A stretch of DNA of 9,982 nt from CAZFAT01 sp964517075 (GTDB taxonomy: Bacteria; Acidobacteriota; Vicinamibacteria; Vicinamibacterales; SCN-69-37). Shown one piece after another: positions 1-6,714 of this stretch (position 1 is the first letter of the stretch; each line of letters begins with the position of its first letter). The notes below the pieces were generated by a model, which saw only the letters and a list, made by a program, of their open reading frames with translations, made no database searches and had not been told where the DNA came from. Location of the stretch: NCBI GenBank assembly GCA_964517075.1, contig CAZFAT010000114.1, forward strand, positions 1-9,982, given 5' to 3'. The translations under genes and the position numbers were made by a program.

Positions 1-52
1 CGTGTTCGACAGCCTCACGCTGCGCGGGGTTGAGCGACGAGACGAAGGACAT
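1..52 (-). CDS. UvrD/PcrA-type DNA helicase, N-terminal fragment
   Basis: Only the first 17 codons lie in the window and the gene runs off the left edge. Read on the minus strand from the ATG at 52, the peptide contains LNPAQREAVEH. This resembles the Q-motif region that opens UvrD/Rep/PcrA superfamily 1 helicases, just before the Walker A ATP-binding loop, which would lie outside the window. Such helicases unwind DNA in nucleotide-excision and mismatch repair or at blocked forks. There is no clear ribosome-binding site before the ATG, and the frame stays open further upstream without another ATG up to leuC, so the start is not certain. The gene is divergent from leuC across about 110 bp. Identification rests on one short motif. 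Confidence 0.6.
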   Translation of the reverse strand, partial: MSFVSSLNPAQREAVEH

Positions 53-127
53 GCCAGCCCGGCCGACGGCCCCGAGCCCGGAGTCGAGGAGATCCGACGG
101 AGAGGCGCCCAGAATAGCAGACTGCGG

Positions 128-145
128 CAGCCCGTCCCCGGGCTG
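128..145 (+). promoter_or_regulatory. GC-rich hairpin in the leuC leader
   Basis: CAGCCCG (128-134) and CGGGCTG (139-145) form a perfect 7-bp stem with a 4-nt loop. The stem ends 5 nt before the ATG at 151 and 17 nt before the ATG at 163. In mRNA it would cover the ribosome-binding region of the upper ATG, which favours the lower start or suggests control of translation. No leucine-rich leader peptide is visible, so a classical attenuator is not supported. Function is inferred only from position. Confidence 0.35.
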
Positions 146-162
146 ATAGCATGAGTGGGATC

Positions 163-1590
163 ATGGCTCAGACGCTTTTCCAGAAAGTGTGGGACCTGCA
201 CCGCGTGCGCACGCTGCCCAACGGGCAGACGCAGCTCTACGTCGGTCTGCACCTGGTCCACGAGGTCACCAGCCCCCAGGCTTTCGCCGAGTTGCGCGAG
301 CGCGGCTGGCGCGTGCGCGTCCCCGGCCGCACCTTCGCCACCATCGATCACATCGTGCCGACGCGCGCCCAGGTCCGGCCCTTCGCCGATGTGATGGCCG
401 AGACCATGACCGACGCGCTCGACCGCAACTGCCGCGAGCACGGCATCCAGTTTTTCGACCTCGCCAGCGGGTCGCAGGGGATCGTCCACGTCATCGGACC
501 CGAGCTCGGTCTCACACAGCCGGGGATGACCATTGCGTGCGGCGACAGTCACACGTCCACGCATGGCGCCTTCGGTGCGCTGGCGTTTGGCATCGGCACC
601 TCGCAGGTCCGCGACGTGCTCGCGACGCAGACGCTCGCGATGTCGCCGCTCAAGGTGCGCCGGATCGAGGTGTCGGGCACCCTCCCGCCCGGCGTCTACG
701 CGAAGGACGTCATCCTGACGATCATCGGGCGCCTCGGCGTCAAAGGCGGCACCGGCTACGCGTACGAGTACGCGGGCGAGGCGCTCGACCGGATGACGAT
801 GGAAGAGCGCATGACGATCTGCAACATGTCCATCGAGGGCGGCGCCCGCGCCGGCTACGTGAACCCCGACGAGACGACGTTCGAATACATCCGCGGCCGG
901 CGCTTCGCGCCAGCCGGCGCCGACTTCGATCGCGCCCGCGCCTGGTGGCAGTCGATGGCGTCCGATCCGGGCGCCACCTGGGACGATGTCGTCACGATTG
1001 ACGGCACGGCAATCGCGCCGACAGTGACCTGGGGCATCAACCCGGGCCAGTCCGTCCCCGTCGATGGCGCCTTGCCACGACCGACCGAGGCGCCGGCAGC
1101 GGAGCGCCCGGGCCTCGCCGAGGCGCTCGAGTTCATGGGCTTCGCGCCCGGCCAGGCCGTGGCCGGCACGCGAATCGACGTGGCGTTCATCGGGTCCTGC
1201 ACCAACGGGCGGTTGTCGGACCTGCGCGAAGCCGCGGGCGTCGTCTCCGGCCACCGCGTGGCCCCACACGTGCGCGCGCTGGTCGTCCCCGGGTCGCAGG
1301 CGGTGGCCATCGCGGCCGAACGGGAAGGCCTCGATCAGGTGTTCAGCGAGGCCGGCTTCGAGTGGCGGCGCGCCGGATGCTCGATGTGTCTCGCGATGAA
1401 CCCCGACCAGCTCCAGGGCCGCGAAATCTGCGCCTCCTCGTCCAATCGAAACTTCAAGGGGCGGCAGGGCAGCCCCACGGGCCGCACACTGCTCATGAGC
1501 CCGGCCATGGTGGCGGCGGCCGCCGTCGCCGGTGAAGTGGTGGATATCCGGTCGTGGCCGGGTCCGGCGAACCTCAGGCAGACGGCGTGA
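163..1590 (+). CDS. leuC: 3-isopropylmalate dehydratase, large subunit (LeuC)
   Basis: Catalytic large subunit of isopropylmalate isomerase, a cytoplasmic [4Fe-4S] enzyme of the aconitase family. With LeuD it interconverts 2- and 3-isopropylmalate in leucine synthesis. The 475-residue protein matches the usual ~466 residues. It opens with MAQTLFQKVWDLHRV, has the GDSHTSTHGAFG stretch, and carries the cluster cysteines in IGSCTNGR (C346) and AGCSMC (C406, C409), almost the same positions as in the E. coli enzyme. It closes with the usual NRNFKGRQGSP segment. The start at 163 is preferred because the family begins at this Met; an in-frame ATG at 151 would add four residues. Neither has a strong ribosome-binding site. 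leuD follows after 2 bp, so the two subunits are co-transcribed and probably translationally coupled. Confidence 0.95.
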   Translation: MAQTLFQKVWDLHRVRTLPNGQTQLYVGLHLVHEVTSPQAFAELRERGWRVRVPGRTFATIDHIVPTRAQVRPFADVMAETMTDALDRNCREHGIQFFDLASGSQGIVHVIGPELGLTQPGMTIACGDSHTSTHGAFGALAFGIGTSQVRDVLATQTLAMSPLKVRRIEVSGTLPPGVYAKDVILTIIGRLGVKGGTGYAYEYAGEALDRMTMEERMTICNMSIEGGARAGYVNPDETTFEYIRGRRFAPAGADFDRARAWWQSMASDPGATWDDVVTIDGTAIAPTVTWGINPGQSVPVDGALPRPTEAPAAERPGLAEALEFMGFAPGQAVAGTRIDVAFIGSCTNGRLSDLREAAGVVSGHRVAPHVRALVVPGSQAVAIAAEREGLDQVFSEAGFEWRRAGCSMCLAMNPDQLQGREICASSSNRNFKGRQGSPTGRTLLMSPAMVAAAAVAGEVVDIRSWPGPANLRQTA

Positions 1591-1592
1591 CC

Positions 1593-2216
1593 ATGACTGA
1601 ACTACGCAAGATCGGACGCGTGCAGGGCCGTGCCGTCGCGGTGCACGGCGACGACATCGACACCGACCGCATCATCCCGGCGCGGTTCCTCAAGGCCATC
1701 ACCTTCGACGGTCTCGAAGACCACGTGTTCGAGGACGATCGGCGCGAGGCAAGAAGACGCGGACAGGTCCATCCCTTCGATGAGCCGAGCCATCGAGGCG
1801 CGAGGGTGCTCGTCGTCGGCGGCAACTTCGGGTGCGGATCGTCGCGCGAGCACGCGCCGCAGGCCATTGCCCGAGGGGGGATCCAGGCGATCGTGGGCGA
1901 GTCGTTCGCGGAGATCTTCTTCGGCAATTCGGTGATGATTGGATTGCCGTGCGTCACGGTCGAGCGGGCCACGCTCGACCGGCTGATGGCGCTCGCCGAT
2001 GCGAAGCCCGACCTGGACTGGGTCGTGGACCTGAGCACCGCGCGTCTGACCGCGGGCGAACAGTCGATCGCCGTCACGATGCCGGAGGCGGCCCGATCGG
2101 CGCTGCAGTCGGGCAACTGGGACGCGACGGCGCTGCTGCTGGACCGTTACGAGGCAGTCGAGCGCACCGCCGCTCGACTGCCTTACGTGGCGGGCTGGGC
2201 GCCGCGCTCGTCCTGA
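1593..2216 (+). CDS. leuD: 3-isopropylmalate dehydratase, small subunit (LeuD)
   Basis: Small, swivelling subunit of isopropylmalate isomerase, partner of LeuC. The 207-residue length is normal (about 200). Diagnostic stretches are DDIDTDRIIPARFLK near the N-terminus, GGNFGCGSSREHAPQAI in the middle (substrate-contacting aconitase swivel loop) and FAEIFFGNSVMIGLP after it. The ATG at 1593 lies 2 bp after the leuC stop and starts the protein just before the conserved region; an upstream in-frame ATG inside leuC (1554) would add 13 residues unlike the family. No strong ribosome-binding site is visible, so translation probably depends on coupling to leuC. The last 34 bp overlap the 3' end of the convergent lysR gene. 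Confidence 0.94.
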   Translation: MTELRKIGRVQGRAVAVHGDDIDTDRIIPARFLKAITFDGLEDHVFEDDRREARRRGQVHPFDEPSHRGARVLVVGGNFGCGSSREHAPQAIARGGIQAIVGESFAEIFFGNSVMIGLPCVTVERATLDRLMALADAKPDLDWVVDLSTARLTAGEQSIAVTMPEAARSALQSGNWDATALLLDRYEAVERTAARLPYVAGWAPRSS

Positions 2217-3127
2217 TCGGACTCGGCGGGCCCGGACGGCCCCCCCGGGGTGGCGATTCGCCGGGCCACCTCCAGAAACGCGCCCGCCGCGTGTGACAGG
2301 TCGCTGGCGCGCCGGTAGACAAAGCGGACGTGGCGCGGTGACCGCAGCTCAGGTACACGCACCTCGACCAACTCGCCGCGCGCCAGTTCTCCGTGCGCGC
2401 AGCGGCGGGGCAGCAGCGCCACACCCAGTCCCATCTCGACGGCGCGCTTGATGCCGTCGAGACTCGGCAGCGACACCCGGATGTTCAGCGGCGCCTGCCG
2501 CTGTTCGTACATCCGCAGCACCTGCTCGCGCGCCGGCGACGGATCGTTGTGGGCGATGACGGTCTGCCGTCCCATCTCCTCCATCGTGATCTGCTTCTTT
2601 CGCGCGAGCGGATGGTCCGGCCGCACGAGCAACACGAGTTCGTCCGTGGCCACGACAAGCGAGGCCAGGTCGCGCTCGGGCGGGTTGAAGGTGAGGACGC
2701 CGAAGTCCACCGAGCGCAGCAGCACCTCCTGCGCCATCTGCCGGGCCGGGATCCGCCGGACTTCCACCAGGACGTCGGGGTATTCCTTCTGGAAAGCAGC
2801 AATCAGGGGAAGGACGGCCGGCACGCTGCCCTCGTTGGCGCCGATTGCCACCCGCCCGGACCTCACCTTCCGCAGGTCGGCGACGGCGGCCGAGGCCTCG
2901 TCAGCGAGCCGCACCAGCCGGGTGCCGTAGTCCAGCAGGAGCTCGCCGGCGTCGGTCAGGGTCCCGTCGCGCAACGAGCGGTCGATGAGCCGTTCGCCGG
3001 CGGCCTCCTCGAGGCGCCGGATGGCCTGGCTCACGGCCGGCTGCGTGCGCCGGAGCTTCCGCGCCGCCCGCGAGAAGCTGCGTTCGGCCGCCACGGTGAC
3101 GAACACCCTGAGGTCCTCGAAGGTCAT
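2183..3127 (-). CDS. LysR-type transcriptional regulator
   Basis: A 314-residue regulator with the standard LysR layout. The N-terminal winged helix-turn-helix has its recognition region at about residues 18-37 (SRAARKLRRTQPAVSQAIRR), followed by a linker helix to about 85. A two-lobed effector-binding domain spans about residues 90-300 (RSGRVAIGANEGS opens it; GLGVALLPRR lies in the second lobe). Such proteins bind DNA as tetramers and usually control a divergent neighbour in response to a pathway metabolite. The start lies 91 bp from leuA, transcribed the other way, so control of leuAB and perhaps of the gene itself is the simplest reading. The effector is unknown; a leucine-pathway intermediate is a guess. 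The 3' end overlaps leuD by 34 bp, so the convergent transcripts are complementary there. Confidence 0.9.
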   Translation of the reverse strand: MTFEDLRVFVTVAAERSFSRAARKLRRTQPAVSQAIRRLEEAAGERLIDRSLRDGTLTDAGELLLDYGTRLVRLADEASAAVADLRKVRSGRVAIGANEGSVPAVLPLIAAFQKEYPDVLVEVRRIPARQMAQEVLLRSVDFGVLTFNPPERDLASLVVATDELVLLVRPDHPLARKKQITMEEMGRQTVIAHNDPSPAREQVLRMYEQRQAPLNIRVSLPSLDGIKRAVEMGLGVALLPRRCAHGELARGELVEVRVPELRSPRHVRFVYRRASDLSHAAGAFLEVARRIATPGGPSGPAESDQDERGAQPAT

Positions 3128-3218
3128 TGGGCCAGGCCTCGACGATAACTGTAGCGACTACTAATCTAAACATCATAACCTTGACTTTGGGGAAAGCCAG
3201 GGGGAGACTGACCGACGC
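3128..3218. promoter_or_regulatory. Divergent lysR-leuA promoter region
   Basis: This 91-bp gap between divergent start codons contains an AT-rich stretch (about 3142-3188) that stands out from the GC-rich surroundings, as expected for promoters. A short dyad, GTAG-CGA-CTAC (3151-3161), is a possible core of a LysR binding site but is too short to prove one. TTGACT at 3181-3186 resembles a -35 box but has no good -10 at normal spacing. GGAG at 3203-3206 lies 12 nt before the leuA ATG and is its likely, rather distant, ribosome-binding site. Exact promoter positions cannot be assigned. Confidence 0.5.
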
Positions 3219-4400
3219 ATGTCCGACCGTCTCGTCATTTTCGACACGACTTTGCGTGACGGCGAGCAGGCGCCCGGCTTTTCCATGCGGGTGGACGAGA
3301 AGGTCCGCCTGGCAATCCAGCTGGAAACCCTGGGCGTGGACATCATCGAAGCCGGTTTCCCGATCGCCTCGGAGGACGACGCGGAGGCGGTCCGGCGGGT
3401 CTCGGAGGTCGTGACCGGGCCGGTCGTGGCAGCGCTGGCCCGCTGCGCGCCCGGCGACGTCGACCGTGCGGCTGACGCGATTGCCCCGGCCCGGCGCGGC
3501 CGCATCCACACCTTCATCGCCACCTCCGACCTGCATCTCACCCATAAGCTCCGCATGACCCGCGAGACGTGTTTAAACGCCGCGGTCAACGCCGTGCGGC
3601 GGGCGCGCGCCCGGACCGATGACGTCGAGTTCTCGGCCGAGGACGCGACGAGGAGCGACCCGGATTTCCTCTGCCGGGTCGTCGAGTCCGTGATTGACGC
3701 CGGCGCGACGACCATCAACCTGCCGGACACGGTCGGGTACTCGACACCAGAGGAGATCGGGGACTTCTTCCGGTCGATCATCGGCCGGGTGCCGAACGCC
3801 GACCGGGCGATTTTCAGCGCGCACTGTCACGACGACCTCGGGCTGGCGGTCGCCAACACGCTGGCGGCTATCGCGGCCGGCGCGCGCCAGGTGGAGTGCA
3901 CCATCAATGGCATCGGCGAGCGCGCGGGCAACGCCTCGCTCGAAGAAATCGTGATGGTCACGAACGTGCGTCCAGATCGCGTACCGGTCCGGACCGGCAT
4001 CCGGACGCCGTATCTGTTCGCGACCAGTCAGCTCCTGACCGAGCTGACCGGCGAACGGGTGCAGGCCAACAAGGCCATCGTCGGACGCAACGCGTTTGCC
4101 CATGAGGCGGGCATCCATCAGGACGGCATGCTGAAGGATCGCCGGACCTACGAAATCATGCGCCCCGAAGACGTCGGGGTCCACCAGACGTCGATCGTGC
4201 TCGGCAAGCACTCCGGCCGCCACGCGGTGCAGAAGACGTGCGCGCGGCTCGGGCTCACGCTCTCGCGGCGCGATCTGGACGAAGTCTATCGACGCATGGT
4301 GGCGCTGGCCGACCGGCAGAAGGCGATTGCCGACGACGACCTGCTGGCCATCGCGGCGGCCGTCTGCGGCGACAGTGCGACCGCGGCGAGCCAGGGCTGA
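3219..4400 (+). CDS. leuA: 2-isopropylmalate synthase lacking the C-terminal regulatory domain
   Basis: Catalyses the first dedicated leucine step: acetyl-CoA plus 2-oxoisovalerate gives 2-isopropylmalate. The TIM-barrel catalytic domain covers about residues 5-275. FDTTLRDGEQAPG carries the R13/D14 pair, and the HxH metal site is in FSAHCHDDLGLA (H202, H204). NGIGERAGNASLEE (N238) follows. The accessory region contains HEAGIHQDGMLK and VLGKHSGRHA, typical of isopropylmalate synthase rather than homocitrate synthase. The protein stops at 393 residues, whereas full enzymes have about 510 and end in a leucine-binding domain that mediates feedback inhibition. There is no remnant of that domain, since leuB starts 19 bp later. 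The enzyme may therefore escape leucine inhibition (inference). The start is supported by family alignment. leuA and leuB form an operon behind the shared lysR promoter region. Confidence 0.9.
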   Translation: MSDRLVIFDTTLRDGEQAPGFSMRVDEKVRLAIQLETLGVDIIEAGFPIASEDDAEAVRRVSEVVTGPVVAALARCAPGDVDRAADAIAPARRGRIHTFIATSDLHLTHKLRMTRETCLNAAVNAVRRARARTDDVEFSAEDATRSDPDFLCRVVESVIDAGATTINLPDTVGYSTPEEIGDFFRSIIGRVPNADRAIFSAHCHDDLGLAVANTLAAIAAGARQVECTINGIGERAGNASLEEIVMVTNVRPDRVPVRTGIRTPYLFATSQLLTELTGERVQANKAIVGRNAFAHEAGIHQDGMLKDRRTYEIMRPEDVGVHQTSIVLGKHSGRHAVQKTCARLGLTLSRRDLDEVYRRMVALADRQKAIADDDLLAIAAAVCGDSATAASQG

Positions 4401-4419
4401 GTCCGCAGGCAGGAGGGGA

Positions 4420-5481
4420 ATGGCGGCGATCGTGTTGTTGCCGGGCGATGGCATCGGCCCGGATGTGGTGGCGGCGGCGGTCAGGGTCCTCGAGCACATC
4501 GGCAAGACCTTCAACCATCGGTGGACGTTCACCGAAAAGATCATTGGTGGCGCGGCCCTTCGCGCGAAGCAGCCCCCGCTGCCGGCCGACACGCTGACGG
4601 CCGCGAAGGCGGCCGATGCGGTGCTGCTCGGCGCGGTGGGCGATCCCGCGTTCGACGCGCTGCCACCCGGCGAACGTCCAGAATCGGCGCTGCTGAAACT
4701 TCGCAGCGAGCTGGGCGTGTTCGCCAACCTGCGGCCGGCGCGCGTCTGGCCCGGACTGGAGCAAGCCGGGCCCCTCAAGCCCGAGATCCTGGCTGGCACC
4801 GATCTCGTCGTCGTCCGCGAGCTGAACGGCGGCCTCTACTACGGTCAGCCCCGCGGCTGGCTGGATGACCGGACCACCGCCGTCAATACGATGCGCTACA
4901 CACGCCCGGAGGTCGAGCGCGTGGCGCGCGTGGCGTTCAAGCTGGCGCAGTCGCGCCGCCGGCGACTGGTGTCCGTCGACAAGGCGAATGTGCTCGAAGT
5001 CTCGCAGCTCTGGCGCGCCGTGGTGTCCGATATCGCGCGCGAGTTTCCGGACGTCACCCTCACGCACGAGTACGTCGATGCCGCGGCCATGAAGCTCGCG
5101 CTGGCGCCGGCGAAGTTCGACGTCCTGCTGACTGAAAACCTCTTTGGCGACATCCTGTCGGACGAGGCCGGTGCGGTGTGCGGCTCCCTGGGGCTGCTGC
5201 CGTCCGCCAGTCTGGGGCCCGGCCCTGGTCTGTTCGAGCCGGTGCACGGGTCGGCACCCGACATCGCCGGTCGCGACATCGCCAATCCCATCGGCGCCAT
5301 TGCCTCAGCGGCCATGCTGCTGTCGGACGGACTGGGCCTTCAGACAGAAGGCGCCGCCATTATTCAGGCGATCGAGCAGGCGCTCGCGTCGGGATTACGC
5401 ACGGCGGACGTCGCGCCGGCAGGCACCACACCCGTCGGCACCCGCGCGTTCACCGACGCCGTCGTCGCCGCATTGGGCTAG
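4420..5481 (+). CDS. leuB: 3-isopropylmalate dehydrogenase (LeuB)
   Basis: NAD-dependent oxidative decarboxylase that turns 3-isopropylmalate into 2-oxoisocaproate, the last pathway-specific step before transamination to leucine; cytoplasmic dimer. The 353-residue length is normal. Visible hallmarks are LLPGDGIGPDV at the N-terminus, substrate arginines R95, R105 and R133 (VRELNGGLYYGQPRG), catalytic Y140 and K188 (VDKANVLEVSQLWR), metal-binding aspartates D220, D244 and D248 (ENLFGDILSDEA), and the nucleotide-binding EPVHGSAPDIAG at 273-284. The ATG at 4420 is chosen because the family begins here and AGGAGG (4411-4416) lies directly upstream, though only 3 nt away. It follows leuA by 19 bp. 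The IS110 target palindrome begins 23 bp after the stop, so the insertion did not damage the gene. Confidence 0.95.
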   Translation: MAAIVLLPGDGIGPDVVAAAVRVLEHIGKTFNHRWTFTEKIIGGAALRAKQPPLPADTLTAAKAADAVLLGAVGDPAFDALPPGERPESALLKLRSELGVFANLRPARVWPGLEQAGPLKPEILAGTDLVVVRELNGGLYYGQPRGWLDDRTTAVNTMRYTRPEVERVARVAFKLAQSRRRRLVSVDKANVLEVSQLWRAVVSDIAREFPDVTLTHEYVDAAAMKLALAPAKFDVLLTENLFGDILSDEAGAVCGSLGLLPSASLGPGPGLFEPVHGSAPDIAGRDIANPIGAIASAAMLLSDGLGLQTEGAAIIQAIEQALASGLRTADVAPAGTTPVGTRAFTDAVVAALG

Positions 5482-5504
5482 AGCCTTTTCAAGAACGGTG
5501 TCGT

Positions 5505-5512
5505 GTCCGCCT
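5505..5512. repeat. Left half of the palindromic IS110 target site
   Basis: GTCCGC followed by the core CT. Joined to the right half (6715-6726) it rebuilds GTCCGC-CT-TCAGGCGGAC, a perfect 7-bp hairpin with a TTCA loop. The element split it inside the loop-closing region. Before insertion the palindrome lay 23 bp after the leuB stop, between convergent leuB and pilZ, where it could have served as a transcription terminator (inference). Confidence 0.7.
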
Positions 5513-5514
5513 TG

Positions 5515-5520
5515 TATCTT
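5515..5520 (+). promoter_or_regulatory. -10 half of the predicted circle-junction promoter
   Basis: TATCTT, four of six matches to TATAAT. In the inserted element nothing like a -35 box lies 17 bp upstream (5492-5497). When the right end joins the left end in the excised circle, TTGACT at 6696-6701 is placed exactly 17 bp upstream (13 bp of right end, the 2-bp core, 2 bp of left end). Transcription would then start near 5527, just before the first bridge-RNA stem. Split promoters assembled at the junction are known in the IS110 family. Confidence 0.6.
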
Positions 5521-5526
5521 CATTGC

Positions 5527-5675
5527 GTTCGATCCCGGACGCGGTAGCCCGTTTCCGCCTAGGTTCCCGAAACCGTCCTGAAGCGTGGGCGCCGCGTCCG
5601 TTGGTCGACGGTCAGAGCTCGAACGGTAGTCCGAGGCGACCTCGCATACAAGGCTGAGCGCGCACCGTCGACGGA
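5527..5675 (+). ncRNA. Predicted IS110 bridge RNA (target- and donor-binding loops)
   Basis: Two stem-loop modules. Module 1: outer stem 5536-5544/5592-5600 (9 bp) plus GCCC/GGGC (5547-5550/5587-5590), internal loop, and apical hairpin GGTT/AACC (5562-5565/5571-5574). Its loop strands hold TCCGCCT (5554-5560), identical to the left flank plus core (5506-5512), and CCTGAAG (5577-5583), the reverse complement of the core plus right flank (6715-6721). Module 2: outer stem 5604-5612/5664-5672 (9 bp) plus GCTC/GAGC (5617-5620/5656-5659), internal loop, and apical hairpin 5632-5636/5640-5644. Its loop strands hold ACGGTAG (5623-5629), identical to the right end (6708-6714), and ATACAAG (5646-5652), the reverse complement of the core plus left end (5511-5517). 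This is the arrangement of the IS621 bridge RNA. Both RNA ends are estimates. Confidence 0.85.
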
Positions 5676-5692
5676 TCGCCCCGGAGGAGTCC

Positions 5693-6655
5693 ATGGGCGA
5701 TGCATGTGGGGTCGGGATTGACGTGGCGAAGGCGACGCTGGAGGTCGCCTGGTCGACGGAGCCGACGGTGCGGTGGCAGACCTCGAATGACGAAGCGGGA
5801 TGGGGGGCGTTGGTGGAACGCATCCGGGGGCTGGGCCCCCGGGTCATCGTGTTGGAAGCCACCGGCGGCTATGAAACGGGCGCGGCGAGCGCGCTGTCGG
5901 CGGCGGGGTTGCCGGCGGCCATCGTCAATCCGCGGCCAGTGCGCGACTTCGCCAAAGCGCTCGGCCGGTTGGAAAAGACCGATGGCATCGATGCCGCGGT
6001 GCTCGCCGAGTTTGCCGCCCGGATGCCGCCCCTCGTCCGGCCGCTCGCGGATGCGCTGCAGGCCGATTTGCAGGCGGTGGTCGCGCGCCGTCGGCAGCTG
6101 GTCGACATGCTGACCGCGGAGCGCAATCGGCTGCTCTTGGCGCGCGGCGCGGTTCGGGCGAACGTGCGGGCGCACGTGGCCTGGCTCGAAAAGCAACTCG
6201 CGCGCACCGACCGCGACCTCCGCCAGCGCATCGAGGCGAGTCCCGTCTGGCGGGTGCGCGATGAACTGCTGCAATCGATGCCCGGCATCGGGCCGACGAC
6301 CTCGGCCCGGGTCCTGGCGTCGTTGCCGGAGCTCGGCCAGCTGACGCCACGGCAGATTAGCAAGCTGGTGGGCCTGGCGCCGCTGAACGATGACAGTGGG
6401 ACGCGGGTCGGCTATCGACGCATTCGGGGCGGACGGGCCGACGTGCGGGCGGCGTGATACATGGCGACGGTGGTGGCGATTCGCTACAACCCCCCGATTG
6501 GTACGGCGTACCACCGGTGGTGCCGGGCGGGGAAACCGCACAAGGTGGCCCTCACCGCGGCGATGCACAAAGTGCTTATTCACCTCAATGCCATGCTCAA
6601 ATCTCAAACACCGTGGCGGCGTGGGGTGGGGCGGCCGAGCACGGCCCCCGCATAA
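5693..6655 (+). pseudogene. IS110-family recombinase gene interrupted by an in-frame TGA
   Basis: The open frame encodes a bridge-RNA-guided DEDD/serine recombinase of 320 codons, a normal family length. The RuvC-like domain shows D10 (GIDVAKATLEVA), E55 (VLEATGGYE), and D97 and D100 (LEKTDGIDAAVLAEF). A helical region follows (about 115-190), then the transposase_20 domain (MPGIGPTTSARVLASLPELG, LVGLAPLNDDSG) with the probable nucleophilic S235. Codon 255 (6455-6457) is TGA, but the same frame continues with YMATVVAIRYNP and HKVALTAAMHKVLIHLNAML, the usual family C-terminus, to a TAA at 6653-6655. This is a nonsense codon, not a frameshift; related proteins usually have Leu or a similar residue there. 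GGAGG at 5683-5687 supports the start. Without readthrough the last ~65 residues are lost, probably inactivating the enzyme. Confidence 0.88.
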
Positions 6656-6695
6656 GCCACGGGGCCGCGCGCAGGCCGCCCCGCCCCACTCCGCC
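6615..6695. repeat. Long imperfect hairpin at the recombinase 3' end / right end
   Basis: The left arm (6615-6636) and right arm (6674-6695) pair over 22 positions: 20 Watson-Crick pairs, one G-T pair (6627/6683) and one mismatch (6620/6690). A nested 7-bp stem, CGGCCCC/GGGGCCG (6642-6648/6661-6667), lies in the loop. The stem covers the last codons and stop of the recombinase frame and ends 1 bp before the predicted junction-promoter -35 box. No T-tract follows. It could end transcription or insulate the element's end; the role is inferred. Confidence 0.75.
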
Positions 6696-6701
6696 TTGAC
6701 T
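6696..6701 (+). promoter_or_regulatory. -35 half of the predicted circle-junction promoter
   Basis: TTGACT, five of six matches to TTGACA, near the right end of the IS110 element. It faces outward here, towards pilZ, with no good -10 at the right distance in the flank. In a right-end/left-end junction it pairs with TATCTT (5515-5520) at 17-bp spacing. Confidence 0.6.
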
Positions 6702-6714
6702 TTGAAGACGGTAG

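Noticed and set aside
53..150. Leucine attenuator upstream of leuC
   Set aside because: The spacer is too short for a leader peptide and terminator pair, and there is no run of leucine codons.
3185..3196. CTTT-GGGG-AAAG hairpin in the leuA leader
   Set aside because: A 4-bp AT-rich stem is too weak to treat as a regulatory structure.
3219..4400. Homocitrate synthase (NifV/AksA/Lys20) instead of LeuA
   Set aside because: The short length fits, but the HQDG and GKHSGRHA segments and the location with leuB, leuC and leuD favour isopropylmalate synthase.
6440..6470. Frameshift in the IS110 recombinase
   Set aside because: The frame after the stop is the same as before (6461 minus 5693 is a multiple of three), so it is a nonsense codon and not a shift.
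5506..6698. TCCGCCTTG at 5506-5514 and 6690-6698 as a direct repeat marking the borders of the IS110 element
   Set aside because: It first looked like a target duplication, but the right guide and right donor guide both place the right core at 6715-6716, and the junction promoter spacing works only with that border. IS110 insertion is not expected to duplicate 9 bp.
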